Part shown: piece after piece, positions 35,514-47,205 of the stretch
Layout of the letters: each line of letters begins with the position of its first letter
Numbering within the stretch: position 1 is the first letter of the stretch
Assembly: GCA_033439795.1 (NCBI GenBank)
Contig: JAUTDP010000012.1
Coordinates: 1,116,001-1,180,000 of the forward strand
Source of the DNA: Sordaria brevicollis
Lineage: Eukaryota > Ascomycota > Sordariomycetes > Sordariales > Sordariaceae
Reading direction: 5' to 3'
Length of the DNA: 64,000 nt
Position numbers and translations under genes: made by a program
Notes under the pieces: model-generated
The model's database searches: none
The model's input: the letters and a program-made list of their open reading frames with translations, nothing else
Told to the model about the DNA's origin: nothing

Positions 35514-36509
35514 ATGGCACCACCGACAGGAAAGCGCGTCAAGGGCGTTCAAATATTCCGACCATTTGTCTACGGAACAACAGCACGGCCTTTCGACGAG
35601 AAGACAAACCCCAAACCTGCCGGCATTCCAGATGATCACACCCACTCATGGACGGTCTTTATCAAGGGCATTGACGACGTGGACATCACATATTGGCTTA
35701 GGCGTGTTCAGTTCAAGCTTCACGAATCCATCCCCAATCACGTTCGAAGTACGTTTTGCTTTTCCCGTCCCTGTTCCAGAGCGTAAAGCTAACAAATTAC
35801 TTCCCCTCGTCCAGTGGTAGAAGGAGTCAAAGGCCAACCCTTCCAAATACATGAAACCGGCTGGGGTGAATTCGAAATCACCATGAAGCTCTACTACGTC
35901 CCCGAATCGTCCGAGAAGCCGCAAACGCTCTATCACCATTTGCGCCTGCACCCATTCGGCCGCACCGAAGAAGAGAAGGAAGCCATGCGCCTCAACGGCG
36001 GCGAGGTCATCTCGTGGGTATACGAGGAGCAGATCTTCAACGAGCCTTACGAGCCCTTCTACGACATCCTCATCTCGGGCGCGCTCCCGCCCTCGGCCTC
36101 GACGCTAAAAGACGGCAGTGGCAGTGGCGCCGGCAGTGGCGCCGCGACGCCGACCAGCGCGAACACGCCCGGGGCGAGCAGCAACAAGGGAGGAAACAAG
36201 AAGGGGCACGAGAGGAGTCACTCGCGGGCGAGCGTTAGCACGAATAAGGACGGCAAGAACTACGAGCCTAAGGAGGAGCCGTTTGTTATACAGAGGTCCG
36301 AGGGAGGCGTGCTGGAGCGGAGTGCCATGATTCCGCTGGTCAACAGGCCGGGGCAACCGTTTAGTCGGGAGACGGAGCAGTTGGAGATTCAGAAGCTTAA
36401 GGAGGCGAAGTTGAAGGTGGACGAAATGAAGAAGCAGATGATGGAGGAGTTGGAGAAGAAACAGAAACGGCTGGAGGCGCTGAAGGCGGAGAGTGCTAAG
36501 GCTACTTAG
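35514..36509 (+). CDS. yaf9: YEATS-domain protein YAF9 (SWR1/NuA4 subunit)
   Basis: Two exons, 35,514-35,748 and 35,815-36,509, encode 309 residues. The 66-bp intron begins GTACGT. YAF9 is a histone acyl-lysine reader shared by the SWR1 remodeller and NuA4 acetyltransferase. The YEATS domain fills about residues 1-160, with [25 protein letters not shown] and HLRLHPFG blocks. A Gly/Ser/Ala-rich linker (about 175-205) and a basic Ser-rich stretch lead to a Glu/Lys-rich coiled coil (about 258-309). Length is normal for filamentous fungi. The frame remains open after the TAG stop (see the extension entry). Confidence 0.93.
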
Positions 36510-36755
36510 AAGGAAGCCAGGGAGACCCAAGAGAAATATCTCCAGAAGCGTTCTCAAGGAGAGAAAGCCATGAAACGATGGGAGAGGGAAACCAGGCAGC
36601 TTCTAGAACAAGAGGACAAACTGCGTCGGTTGCAAAGGGCCAAGGAGCTTCGAGAGAAAGAAGCCAAGGAGCGTCAAGAGGGAAACCGGGAAGCCTTGAA
36701 ACAAGGAAGCCCGGAAACGTCCAAAGGAAGAAGCCGAGAAGTGTCCAGGGGGTAA
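36510..36755 (+). other. In-frame coiled-coil-coding continuation beyond the yaf9 stop
   Basis: Immediately after the yaf9 TAG (36,507-36,509) the same frame stays open for 81 codons to a TAA at 36,753-36,755. It is strongly Glu/Arg/Lys/Gln-rich with heptad-like pattern (KEARETQEKYLQKR, RETRQLLEQEDKLRRLQRAK). This continues the charged coiled coil at the YAF9 C-terminus. It may be a former C-terminal extension cut off by a nonsense change, a readthrough product, or purine-rich 3' UTR that is open by composition. Confidence 0.5.
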
Positions 36756-36998
36756 TTTGGCTCAGAGACTTTTACATACGATTTGGATTGGAGGAGTGAA
36801 AGGAGTCATGGCGTTCAGAATATGAAGACGTCAAGGAGTTAGCATTGCCGGGTTTGGGTAGGAAAAATGTCGTCTTATCGTTTATCATTATCATAGTCAT
36901 AGAAACATTCGACCATCCATGTCATTGTCACATCTGGACGGTCATGCATCTTTCTCCTCATGAAACCCAACATCGGCTTCGAAGCACCAAGTCCCCTC

Positions 36999-38324
36999 TC
37001 AGCTCACCTGCTTCGCCTCAATCTCTCTCAAACACCTCGTCGCAACCTTCGGCACCTCCACCCCTTCATAATACCCTCCCTCCTTCAACACATCATCCAT
37101 CCCCTTCCAGTACTCTAACTTGGCCTCCCAATTCTTCTTATCCAAATCCGCCAATTTGGCTTCCACCTTGACGTTCCCCGTCTCTGCGTCCTCCGATATC
37201 CTCACAAAACAGGTACAATCCCTCAACGTCATCGCCAGCGCCAGCTCCTCCTTGTCACTCGTCCCCTCAGGCGCCGGATCCAACCTCTCTTGCGCATTCC
37301 TCAGCTTCGGCAGCAAGGTATTGCTCTGCAGCCACTGAACCAGCGCGACGCGGTATATCTCATCTACTTTGCTCATTCCGTCGCCATCTAGGGATACCGC
37401 AGGTTCCGCGCCAATGGGATTCTCCTTCGTAGCCGGCTGCGTCTCTTCGTCAGAAACTGAAGTGGCGGAGAGGTTCATGGACTCGATGACGCGCGCCAAG
37501 GAGGAAGGGGAGGATTGAGCGGCTAGGTACTCGAGAGGACAGAAGATGGAGTTGTTGGTGAGAGCAGCAGCAGCTGGTGCATCGGAATTCTGGTCGGATG
37601 AGGAGGGTGACGAGGAGGACGAGGAGGAAGTCGAGGAGGAAGTGGAGCGAAGCTTTTTGTGCAGACGGTAGGCTTCGCGAGCGCAGTTACGGCAGCGGGT
37701 GGCGGTTGGGGGCACGGTGGGTGAGGGGGTGAGCCATTTGGGTTTGAATTCTAGGAGGAGGTTTGTTGGTGATTCTGTGTGTTCTTGTTAGTAAAGGTAA
37801 AAAGGGAATGGGAAGGGGAAGGGGAGGGACAAACTCTTCCTCATATCCTCAACCAACATGCCATATTCCGCCTCTTCGGCTACCTTGGTACCCTGGAAAT
37901 CATGTCTGCGGGACGAGTCTTGCTCTAGGAGAACATGATTGAGCTGGGAGATGATGGAGTTGTCTAGACGGATGAGGTACTGCTGGACTAGGTCTTCCTT
38001 GGGGTTGTCGAAGAGTGGACTGATGGATGATTCCCAGTACTGAAGGATTTCGGGGTGAGGGAAGGCTTTGGTGTTGGCCTTGGGTACTCGTAGGAGCTTG
38101 TCTGTGATGGACGTTAGTATTTTGATGATTTGATGTTTGAAAAACAGGGATTCTGTGATTGTATGACCTTTTAGTACACTGAAGATGTTGCTACCGCTTT
38201 CATTCTGCATGCCTTCAGGAAAGAGAACCTCAAAGACTATGTTGGCGGCGCCTTCGCCAATGAACCTGAACTGGCAATTTGTGCCTTTCAAGTGAGCTAG
38301 GTCTGCCACGGGTTCTGGTGACAT
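36999..38324 (-). CDS. ipk1: Inositol-pentakisphosphate 2-kinase (IPK1)
   Basis: Three exons (38,168-38,324; 37,835-38,101; 36,999-37,774) encode 399 residues. The first ATG lies at 38,324. Both introns contain an ACTAAC branch point. IPK1 phosphorylates inositol pentakisphosphate at the 2-position to make phytate (InsP6), which supports mRNA export. Family features are the glycine loop FIGEGAANIVFEV, KLLRVPK directly after intron 1, LVEDMRK, the diagnostic LLEFKPKWL, and TRCRNCARE, which belongs to the zinc/substrate region. A Ser-rich low-complexity run (about residues 190-210) follows. yaf9 converges on this gene. Confidence 0.88.
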
Positions 38325-40812
38325 GATCAAAATTTACTTTGTGTGATTCGTTTGTGTTCTGTCTTGAACAATGGTTGCTGTCTCGTTTACTTGAGTTGTT
38401 GATTGACGATACGTATGACGTTGAAAGGAGGAGAGGTTTCAGCTGAGGTAGGAATTGAAGCTAGCTACGTAGCGGCAACCAACGGGCGCAGCAAAGAAGT
38501 GATGCCTTCCTTGGCATTGTTGGCAATGATGAGCTGTGAGCTTTTACGAAATGAGACTCTGAAGGCACCAGGATCGAGAGTGAAGCTTCATGAGTTGTTG
38601 TTGCCGCCGCCGTCGATCATAGGCCAGCAACAATGGGGTTCGTCTGATATCATGATGTTATACTTCAAATAGTATCACTGGCTCTGGTCTGGTTGGATAC
38701 GTAGTCACTCGCCTGTTCCTGGAGCCCATAGTTTTAAGTTCAGCTAAAGTTAAAAAGGGAGGATTTGGTGAATCAGACAGAAACTGCATTCTCTAATTTT
38801 ACCCTCATTCGAACGCAAAATTGTATCTTTGCCTCGATACAAAGCCGTTGTCATCTGTGCAATAGCGGACAAGCACAGGGTTGGTGTTTGGGGAACATTT
38901 ACCCCGTACTGGACCCCGGAAGATACGGAGTCCCACCGACACCGGAACATCGGTTCAACTTGATGACCCCCGCCCCGGAGCCCCGGGTTGCATCTCGAAA
39001 CAATAGAGTACCCCAGAAACCGAGGCTTCCCGAATGTGACGGTCCTGCCGACGGGCCCGATATTAACGGGCGGATAGCCAACAACATTCATCATCAATCA
39101 TGACTGCCCAAAAGCCGAAAGAAAGTGTGGCTGTTCTCTCTGACACAAAGCACACGATGAATTACCCCTCACGAATATCGACGGGGCCGGTCGTGTGCCT
39201 CACTCCACGGGGTCGACGACGAAGGTCGAAGGACTCGAAGGGGCCTCCGGGCCTTCCCTGACTGGTGAGGCTTACCTTACCTTGCGTCCTTGCCCCCTCC
39301 TCCGCATTCCCGAGGCTATCAGGTCCACTTTCAGGGCCCTAACCGTTCAGTCCGTTCCAATGACGGCCGAGACATTGGTTCATGATCGAAGATGATATGG
39401 GACGACTGGACGACTGGACGACGGGCGGTTGGATCAATGGGACAATGCGATCCTGTATGCATTGACTTGGAAGAATCTGCATTGGATCATTTCCCCTCAT
39501 TCTCCCGAGCTGTCTTGGATGAAGCAAGATGGTCTTGGTGGGAGGCTCCGCGTCGTCATTGGTGAGGCTGCTGGGGGGTTCGAGTGCCCTTGCGTGTTCC
39601 ATGTTTCCAGCTGCTTCACAACAGCAGGGCAAGAGCAGCACCGCTGCTGCCACTCCATGCATGACGGATGGCATCCATCCCACGGGCATGCCTTCCTTCT
39701 TTCCCTTTCCGCAGAGCAGAGCACCGCACAGCAGGGCATCCGCATGTTCTCCCGCCCTTTCCACTTTCATTTTGTTTCGCCAACGGCTGAAGGACCTGCC
39801 CCGATTGAGCATTGAGCAGATCGAGACACGGCGATATCGTGCGGTTGCAGCTACATACCTACACTAGGTACTTGCCGTCCCTGCATTCGGGCGTGTTTCA
39901 ATCAGCGTGTTCCATACTACTTGTAGTGTACCTCTACCTCGGGCTTAGTACAATGTCTTATACCCTTCCTCAGCCTTCACATTCTTCCTGACCGCTTCCT
40001 CATGTCTTATGCAGTGTAGAGACAGTTAATAAACAATGCTATCCCTCAACCAGTCTTATCGTTGTCTCTATGAACAGCAAAACGCCTTCCACACGGTTCG
40101 ATTGATGAGCAGGAGTTTGTGAGCATATCAAGCGCCCACTTCAGGTTGTAAATCGCCCTCTCCAGCCAATGTCAGCCCACTGAACAACTGCCAAGTGAAC
40201 GATCAGTGACAGCGTCAGAAGGTCCGGTGCCACCCGCACTGCTACCCCAAGCCACACAACGTCCAGGTCCCACGTAACCACCTGCCCGCCCGCTGCACCC
40301 TCACACACCCGACAGTCACACTTGCCTGCTTCAGACTGCACGAGAGCAGTTTCTGCAGTGAGGAAGGAGCGACAGGCGCGAAAAATTTCAGAAAAGGCTC
40401 GCCCACAAAATAGCGTCATGGTCATCCCGACTCCATTGTAATCTCCAACTCCCGCCGACCTCCAGCACCTAAACGATAGACCTACAACACCCGCTACCAC
40501 GGCAAATCTGCCAATTCTACACGGCAACCTCAGGCTCTCCCAGTCTCTTTTTTTATTTATTTTTCGCAACAACCTCCACTCCTCCGATCGGAGTCGACGA
40601 ATATTGTCACCACATCTGCGCGACCGATTCCGAGCGCATTCGTCGAAAACGCATCGTGCATCCCGGGTCGCACTCCGAGTTCCGTCATTTTTGCTGGCAT
40701 TTTGGCCAGGCAATATTCAACCCGTCCCCTCCGCACCGACGGAACCGACGACCATCTTCAACATTCATCCTCCCCGATTGCCATGTCTGGTTAAAGACAA
40801 AGCCAACTCAAC
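38325..40812. promoter_or_regulatory. 2.5-kb divergent ipk1 / mdm34 intergenic region
   Basis: No gene is supported. Frames of 100-190 codons occur on both strands but overlap and lack features. A short tandem tract GACTGGACGACTGGACGAC occurs at about 39,405-39,425. The last 250 bp before the mdm34 ATG are CA/TC-rich, as expected for a 5' leader. Confidence 0.45.
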
Positions 40813-43182
40813 ATGGCCTTCAACTTCAACTGGTCGCCGCTTACGGCCGACGCCGGCTTCTACGAACGGGCACGCGACCTCCTCACGACAGCCTTGAACA
40901 AGTCGCCCAAGCCTCCGATCATCGTCGATGACATCTTCGTGACCGAATTCAACCTTGGCTCCGTGCCGCCCGACCTGGAGATTTTGGAAATAGGAGATTT
41001 GGCAGAGGACAGGTTCCGCGGCATTTTCAAAATGTGCTATTCCGGCGACGCCTTCTTGACTTTGGCAACACGGGTGCAGGTACGGGCCTTTCCTCCAATT
41101 CTCCTTGTCATATGCTCCCTCACACCATATCGGAGCTTTGGTCTCTTACTTTTTCTCCCCCCACCATTCGTCGAGAAAGCTACTGCGCAGTGCGCCGTGC
41201 GGCACATGGATATCCGAGGAACCATTGGACGAGCGCTACGAACGTTTGCCAGCACCCGACTCCCGACGATATGGCTCCACTGTGGCTAGTGCTTTCGGAC
41301 ATGGTAGCATGGGGTTCTCGAAGACGACGGGGATCATGACGATTGCTCGGCTCAAAGGAGCGGGTAAGCTGGTGGGCAAGTGCTCAGAGCTCTGGAAAGC
41401 CTCAAGACTGGTGATGCACTTTCATGTGTAAACCACAAACGCAAACACAGAACACGACTTTCTCGTCCGTGTTTCAGCTGTGCTGGTCACTCGCGAGAAA
41501 TCCCGAAAGCTGGAAATTTTGCTCGGGATCCTTGGCGTCTTGCCTCAAATTACCCAAAATCGCCTAGCAGGGGTTTCTCGTCGAGCGGTCCAGGTGCTGC
41601 ACGTCTTTCTCGCGCTACACCAAAACTGTCCAGGGTTGAACAAGAGTGATGCTAATGAACCAACTGATAGGCGAACCCGCTAAACACCTACATATCCGCC
41701 AAACCCAGCTTCACGTCACCAGAACCCCTGACGGCATCGTCATCGCTTACAATACCGCTTCAAATAACCCTGTCCGAGATCAAGCTATCGGCCTTCATCA
41801 TCCTTGTTTTCTCCAAGCAAAAGGGTCTGACAATAGTTTTCCGAAATGACCCCCTCGAATCCCTCAAGGTCTCGTCGACCTTTGACTCGATTCAGTTCGT
41901 TAGGGATTACCTACAAAAGACTATCGAGTCCAAATTGCGAGACCTGATCATGGACGAACTACCAGCAATCATTCATCGTCTCTCGCTTCAACTGTGGTGC
42001 CCGGATCAGGTTCCAAAGGAGGGCGAGGAAGCCAAGGAGGAGAGTGATGCGGCAATCAACCCGCTGGCAACACCGCCACTTGACGCTGTTGATGCGCATG
42101 GTCATCGTCTCGATCCTGTCGAGATTTCATCATTATCTCTTGATGGTGGACCGGAGACACAATCGTTGTTCTCACAAAAGAACCTCGAAAAGATGGATGC
42201 GCTTGCCAATGCTCACCGTACCTCATCTCTAATAACACCAAATATTCTCGAGGTGGTGTTCAGAGCTTGGGCTGGCCAGTCTGACAAGGCTGATGCCACA
42301 GCTACTCCTTCGGCATCTACGCCTAACCTTCACCGCACGTCGTCATATCAGGGAAGTGCTCATACTTATACTTTCTCGGACAACAGCAGTCAGGCTAGTG
42401 GTCACGCTCCTTCGAGGCCGACCTTGGTGAGTATGGGGTCCGCCACTACAGGCTTGTCTCTGGGCTCTGGCAGGCATTCTAAGGCGGGCCGCAAGAAGAA
42501 GATGCGGGTCGTCAACCTGCGCAGCAACAAGACGGCGGCGAGCGAGCCCGTCAGCGAGGTTGGTAGCACCAGCAGTCAAGCTGGCGATAGCGGCTCCGAG
42601 GCCGCTTCTACCCGTACACCCATGTCTGAACCTGTTATTCCCACAACAATAAGGGAGGCACCAGAAGATGATCTGGTTGCGTCCCAGACCAAGGTGAGGT
42701 TCAGGCCCGCCGCAGACGCCACCCCGTCTCCTAGGGCTTCCGAATCGTCTGGATCTCGTGCCGTCCCCAGTGTGCCCGTGACTGCCCAACCCTCGCGGGT
42801 TGCCTCTCCTCAGGAACATGTGTACACTCGCCAGCCTTCCATGTTCCCTAGCAGCCCAGTTCAACAGACATCTGCGCAGGAGATGCCGCCATCGTATTCC
42901 AGCAGAGCGTCCGAAAAGGCCGAAGCCGCTGCGCCAATCTACGCAGACGCCAAGGCGCAGCAGCAGCAGTTCCAGCAGCAGCAGCAGCAGCAGCAGCAAC
43001 AGCAGTGGGGACGTGCTGGCCCACAACCAGATATGTCCTCGGTGATTCTTGAGCAAGCTTGGATCACAAAGATTGCGGGTGAAATCGCTCGCCGTGTGTA
43101 CGACGAGAAGAACCGCAATCCTTCCTTCTGGGAGGAGAGCCACCAGCATGATATTCCCCCTCCGGCTTATGAACCGAGATAA
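40813..43182 (+). CDS. mdm34: ERMES subunit MDM34 (mitochondrial distribution and morphology)
   Basis: Two exons, 40,813-41,079 and 41,671-43,182, encode 592 residues. MDM34 is the outer-mitochondrial-membrane part of the ER-mitochondria encounter structure that tethers the organelles for lipid exchange. The N-terminal SMP domain begins [10 protein letters not shown]. It continues through [17 protein letters not shown] across the intron to [25 protein letters not shown] and the [18 protein letters not shown] block. The C-terminal half is disordered and Ser/Pro-rich, with a basic [11 protein letters not shown] patch. A polyglutamine tract near residues 520-538 is interrupted by one Phe. The 591-bp intron is unusually long for this locus, with a TGCTAATG-type branch site before the acceptor. 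Confidence 0.93.
42955..43006 (+). repeat. CAG trinucleotide tract encoding polyglutamine in mdm34
   Basis: A run of CAG/CAA codons gives two Gln stretches separated by Phe, followed by WGRAG. Such tracts are prone to length variation between strains. Confidence 0.85.
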
Positions 43183-44349
43183 ATAAGCCTGAGCCTAGGC
43201 GAGTATCATGTTGTCGAGTGGGCGTGCTGCGCCCTCTCGTGTGCCGATCACGTTTTCTGTACAATTTTTTCCGCTCGTCCTTTCTTGTTTTCCCATCAAG
43301 CAAGCGGGTTTTACTCTTTTCTTTTGTATGATTTTTTCCCACACGGCGTTTCGGAGGGGTGGGGTCACAAAAACTTGGAACCCCGTGATCGACTACTGTT
43401 TGGTTCCTCACACCGCTTTTTCTAACGGTGGTACATATTTTTGGCTCTCTCTCTTATACGGATCGATATCATTGGTTTTGCGGGTTGGCGGCGGGCCTAC
43501 AAAAAGAACGAAGACAACACATAGAAAAAGGGGGTTGGTTAGGCTTATTTCTTTTGGGTTTCTAGAGGGGAGGAAGAAATGTTGAGATGATGACTTGTAG
43601 GAAAAGCATGGAAGAAAAGTTTTTTGGCTCTTTTTGAGATATACCTTGGGGAAGGGAGGGACCGCCACAACCAGGCAGAATGAACGAGGAAACAGATGGA
43701 GAAGAGAAGAAAAGGGCAGGAGAAGAAAAGGGCAGGAGAAGAAGGATGATGGATGGTACGGGAAGGATTAGGTTCACAATACCCCAGGGTTGTTAATACG
43801 ACTCCTCACTCCGTTCTTATTACATACTTTTGGAACATCTATATCTACATGTATTGTGCCGTTGTGAATGACACCATCAACTAATTCATGGTTGCTGTAA
43901 TGAACTTTCGCTGTCCAATGTTCACCGTTACGCAGGAGATCACACACATGGCTTCCAGAGTCCAGACTCAGTGACCAGAAAGCCAAGGGGACATGGTCCC
44001 GATGGATATTGTAAGGGGAGAACAGTGATCGAGCAATCTATTCCATATAGTCTGCCACGTATGCTTCTTGTAACTTGGGTATATCTCGTTGAAAAAAAAA
44101 AAAAAAAAAAAAGCAAAACGCACACCATCTGAGGTCTCATCTCTGTGACAAGACCTTCGCTAACGCATGCAAACATCCAAACGCCTCTAACCTGCCGAGT
44201 CCCATGCCCATGTGGCAGTCACTAAATGCATGCGGCGTGCAGTAAATTTGCCCCATCCATCCATCCGTCCATCCCATATCCAAACGTCTTGCTCTTCGTA
44301 ATACAACAGTAAACAAAAAAACAGAAAAGCCTCTAATATCAAAGACAGA
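43183..44349. other. Convergent mdm34 / transporter 3' region
   Basis: These 1.17 kb lie between two stop codons. A 16-bp purine unit (AAGAAAAGGGCAGGAG) is tandemly duplicated near 43,707-43,742. A 21-base A run lies at 44,092-44,112. No gene was seen. Confidence 0.5.
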
Positions 44350-45951
44350 TCAAAGGCCAGCAACACTAAAACTAGCCAAACTCCCCACCGCCAATCCACC
44401 AACAAGACACATACTCATGAACCCACCCGCCGCCTCTCTCTCGCCATCCTCCACCCACTCGCCCGCAGCCATCATGCTGCTGGCGCCCAACCACCCGTTC
44501 GTCAAGCCAAAGGGTAACTGCACCACCAGCAGATAAAAAAGATCGCTATCCACCACCGCTCCCTTGCCGCGGATATTGCAAAGCAAGTACATGGGCAGGA
44601 AAACCAGTCTCGCCACGGCAACCGCAAAAAGGGCTGCAGGTCGGTCCCGAAGGGAGAAGGGCAGGAACATGGGTGAGACGCGACCTAGCAGGTCGCCGAG
44701 GTTCCAGAAGAAGAAACCCAACGGGATGAAGGCGCCGGGGGCGAAGATGGATGTTTCACCCTCCGCAACTTCGTGAACGGAGAAAATCTTGGCTGTGAAA
44801 ACGGGGAAGAACATGGCTACCACGAAGCAAAAGGACACCGAGGCGGCGATCCAGTTCAGTTTGCGGAACAAGGTCAGAGGGCTGACGAAGTGCCGGCGCA
44901 GACACTCGGCTTCTTCCAAAGAGGTGATGGATTGCGACAGGAGTTGCTGCTGGGTGTCTTCGTCGAGACGGGATTCGACCAGCTTGTTGTGGCGGGTGAC
45001 GAGCGGGTAGAAGGCTACCAACGTAATGAGGGAGATGATCACGGCGGTGAGGAAGTAGATGAATGCTGAGGTGTCGGGGGATGCTTCTGGCGTGTCATCG
45101 AGGGTGGGCGGGTCAGAGGATTCGTTAGACTGGTCGACTGCGAGGTAGGAGACGATTTGGGCCAAGGGAGGAAGAATGCCGGCGACGCCCTGACCGGCCA
45201 TGATGGCTTGGGTGTATTCTGGGCGACCGAAGCTGGCGGCGAAGGCGAAGGCGCCGTTTTGCATCATGCCGGCCGCCCAGGCAGAGGCGCCGACCATGAG
45301 AAGCAGGAAGACGAGGTAGGTGGTCGCGGAGACATCGCGGAAGGCGACGGTGGAGATGGTCAAGAGACCGAAGACGGCGATGGTGGCAACCAAGGAAGAC
45401 TTGATGCGCAACGGGTAGTTGGCTGATGACTGGATGTTCATCAAGACGAGCAGAGCCAAGAGGTTGGCGGTTGTCGAGACGGAGAGGATAGCGGATTGTG
45501 AGTTGGCGAGGATCCATTCGTTGGATTCGAAGCGTGTTTGGAAGTAGGGAGCCGCAGCGAGGAACATATTCCTGTGATAGCAATATTTGGTTAGCAACAT
45601 GGCTTAAAAGGATCCATAGACAGGTCATCGACAAACATACCATGCCCACAGCATAGCGACACCGATCAAGACGAAGATGAAGTACTCTATCCATGAAAAG
45701 GGCGTCTCCTCGAGTATCTCTCCTTCCGCCGTAAGAGTCGACGATGTGTCGTCTGTCAATGGCTCATACTCCTCGTCTGTTGCCTTTACAGTCGTGATGA
45801 AATTCTTTAGTCGTTCCATGATAGTTGGCGGTCTGTTATTGCGGGTTATTGTCGTCGTCGTTGTCGTCGTTGACCCTTCGAGATGCTCAGGATCTTCAGT
45901 TGAACTTGTCGGTATGGGACGAAGTCGAATGCTTGTCTGATCGGCCGACAT
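44350..45951 (-). CDS. Equilibrative nucleoside transporter (FUN26-like)
   Basis: Two exons, 45,641-45,951 and 44,350-45,571, encode 510 residues. The intron begins GTATGT and splices LWAW|NMFLAAAPYF. The SLC29/ENT family moves nucleosides across membranes; the yeast homologue FUN26 is vacuolar, and that location is inferred here. The first about 85 residues are hydrophilic with a poly-Thr run. TM1 starts at FSWIEYFIFVLIG, and the hallmark WNMFLAAAPYF follows. About ten further hydrophobic segments are visible, with a cytoplasmic loop after TM6 (residues about 285-325). The C-terminal LTNGWLGASSMM is typical of the family. Its 3' end converges on mdm34. Confidence 0.9.
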
Positions 45952-47205
45952 CCAAGTTGGGTAGTTTGCTTATGTTTGTATATGAATTGTGAAAGTCGGT
46001 CTTTTAAAAGAGAGTGTAATTGGCGTTCACAAGCTAGGGATTGGCCTTGACCGTCCTCCGCGATCCAACCACTCTTCCGGTGTCGGCTGCCTGTTTCCGT
46101 TCGCCGTTGGGTGTCTTTGATTCGACGATTTGATCGTGGAGAATCGCGGGGATATGGATCAAGATCGTCATGCGTCGGCGACACGGGATGATAGGGCGCG
46201 CGCACTCGTCGGGATGGATGGTGATGGATACGGGATGATAGGCGTTGAAGTGTTTGAAGGTGTGTCAGCTGCACCTTGATGGTTGCTGCCCGTTGTCGCA
46301 GGTCGCAGTACTTAGCGTTATCGCCCCTGTTAGCCTTATCAGCTGCGATAGGGGTCTGCTAACGTCACCAGATAGGCTGCGGTTGCAGCGGGAGGGCTGC
46401 GCCAAGTCCAGCACACGTGGGCCCCGAAGCGGTGCCCCCACGACCTGCCTGGTGCCGGCGGCAACAGCACTAACACGAGACAGTGTGCGGGGAGTGCATA
46501 ATTGTTATCGCAACTTTCAAACTTCACTTCCCCAACTTCTTCTCTTCATCCGTTCAAACACTCCTTCACACCAAAATCACACGATAATCAAGTTGACGAG
46601 GCGGGTATTACGAGAATGCTGTGACACACATCTCGGCCTCTCTTTTCCGGATGTACAACCAGCGATCTTCAGCTGATTCTATCTGCACCCGACATTACCA
46701 CTGTCCGAAATCCGCATGGACCACGAGCAAGACGATAAACACACAAAACACCACGATCCTTCAATTTGAGCATCACCAGACTTGGACAACCACTCGGTAT
46801 GGTTTGCTAAGGCCAGGAGTCACATTGGCAACCCATTCTGCAGCCACCCACGTGACCGAGAGTTCCTGCGATGCACGATGTCGTGCATCGTTGCCATTGC
46901 GAAGAGGAGTCCCTCAACCCAAAATCATCAAAGGTTAACGAACAGCGGAAACATCTTAGTTCTCGTACTTTTTTCAAATTAAGTACTAGTAGGTAAAGAT
47001 ATGTACAATAAGTTTAACCCTCTATGCATTTAATCCAGGACAATCTCATGGATCCGCTCGCTCGCTGTCATTGAAAACATTCAAACAAGCAGCACGTTAA
47101 CCCAACAATTCTTCATGTGCTCATTAAGCATTACCCTCTTTTCTCTCCTCATTTTATGCATCCTTGGTATCACTTCATCATCTTTTTCTTGAGAAAAAAA
47201 ATAAT
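45952..47205. promoter_or_regulatory. Transporter promoter and catalase 3' region
   Basis: These 1.25 kb lie between the transporter start and the catalase stop. Frames up to about 140 codons are unsupported. I see no repeat or RNA gene. Confidence 0.45.

Noticed and set aside
40141..40713. 190-codon minus-strand frame upstream of mdm34
   Set aside because: It overlaps the mdm34 leader region, competes with several frames of similar length and has no domain or conserved-looking pattern.
42343..43149. 268-codon minus-strand frame with a poly-Leu run
   Set aside because: It is antisense to mdm34; the poly-Leu is the complement of the CAG tract.
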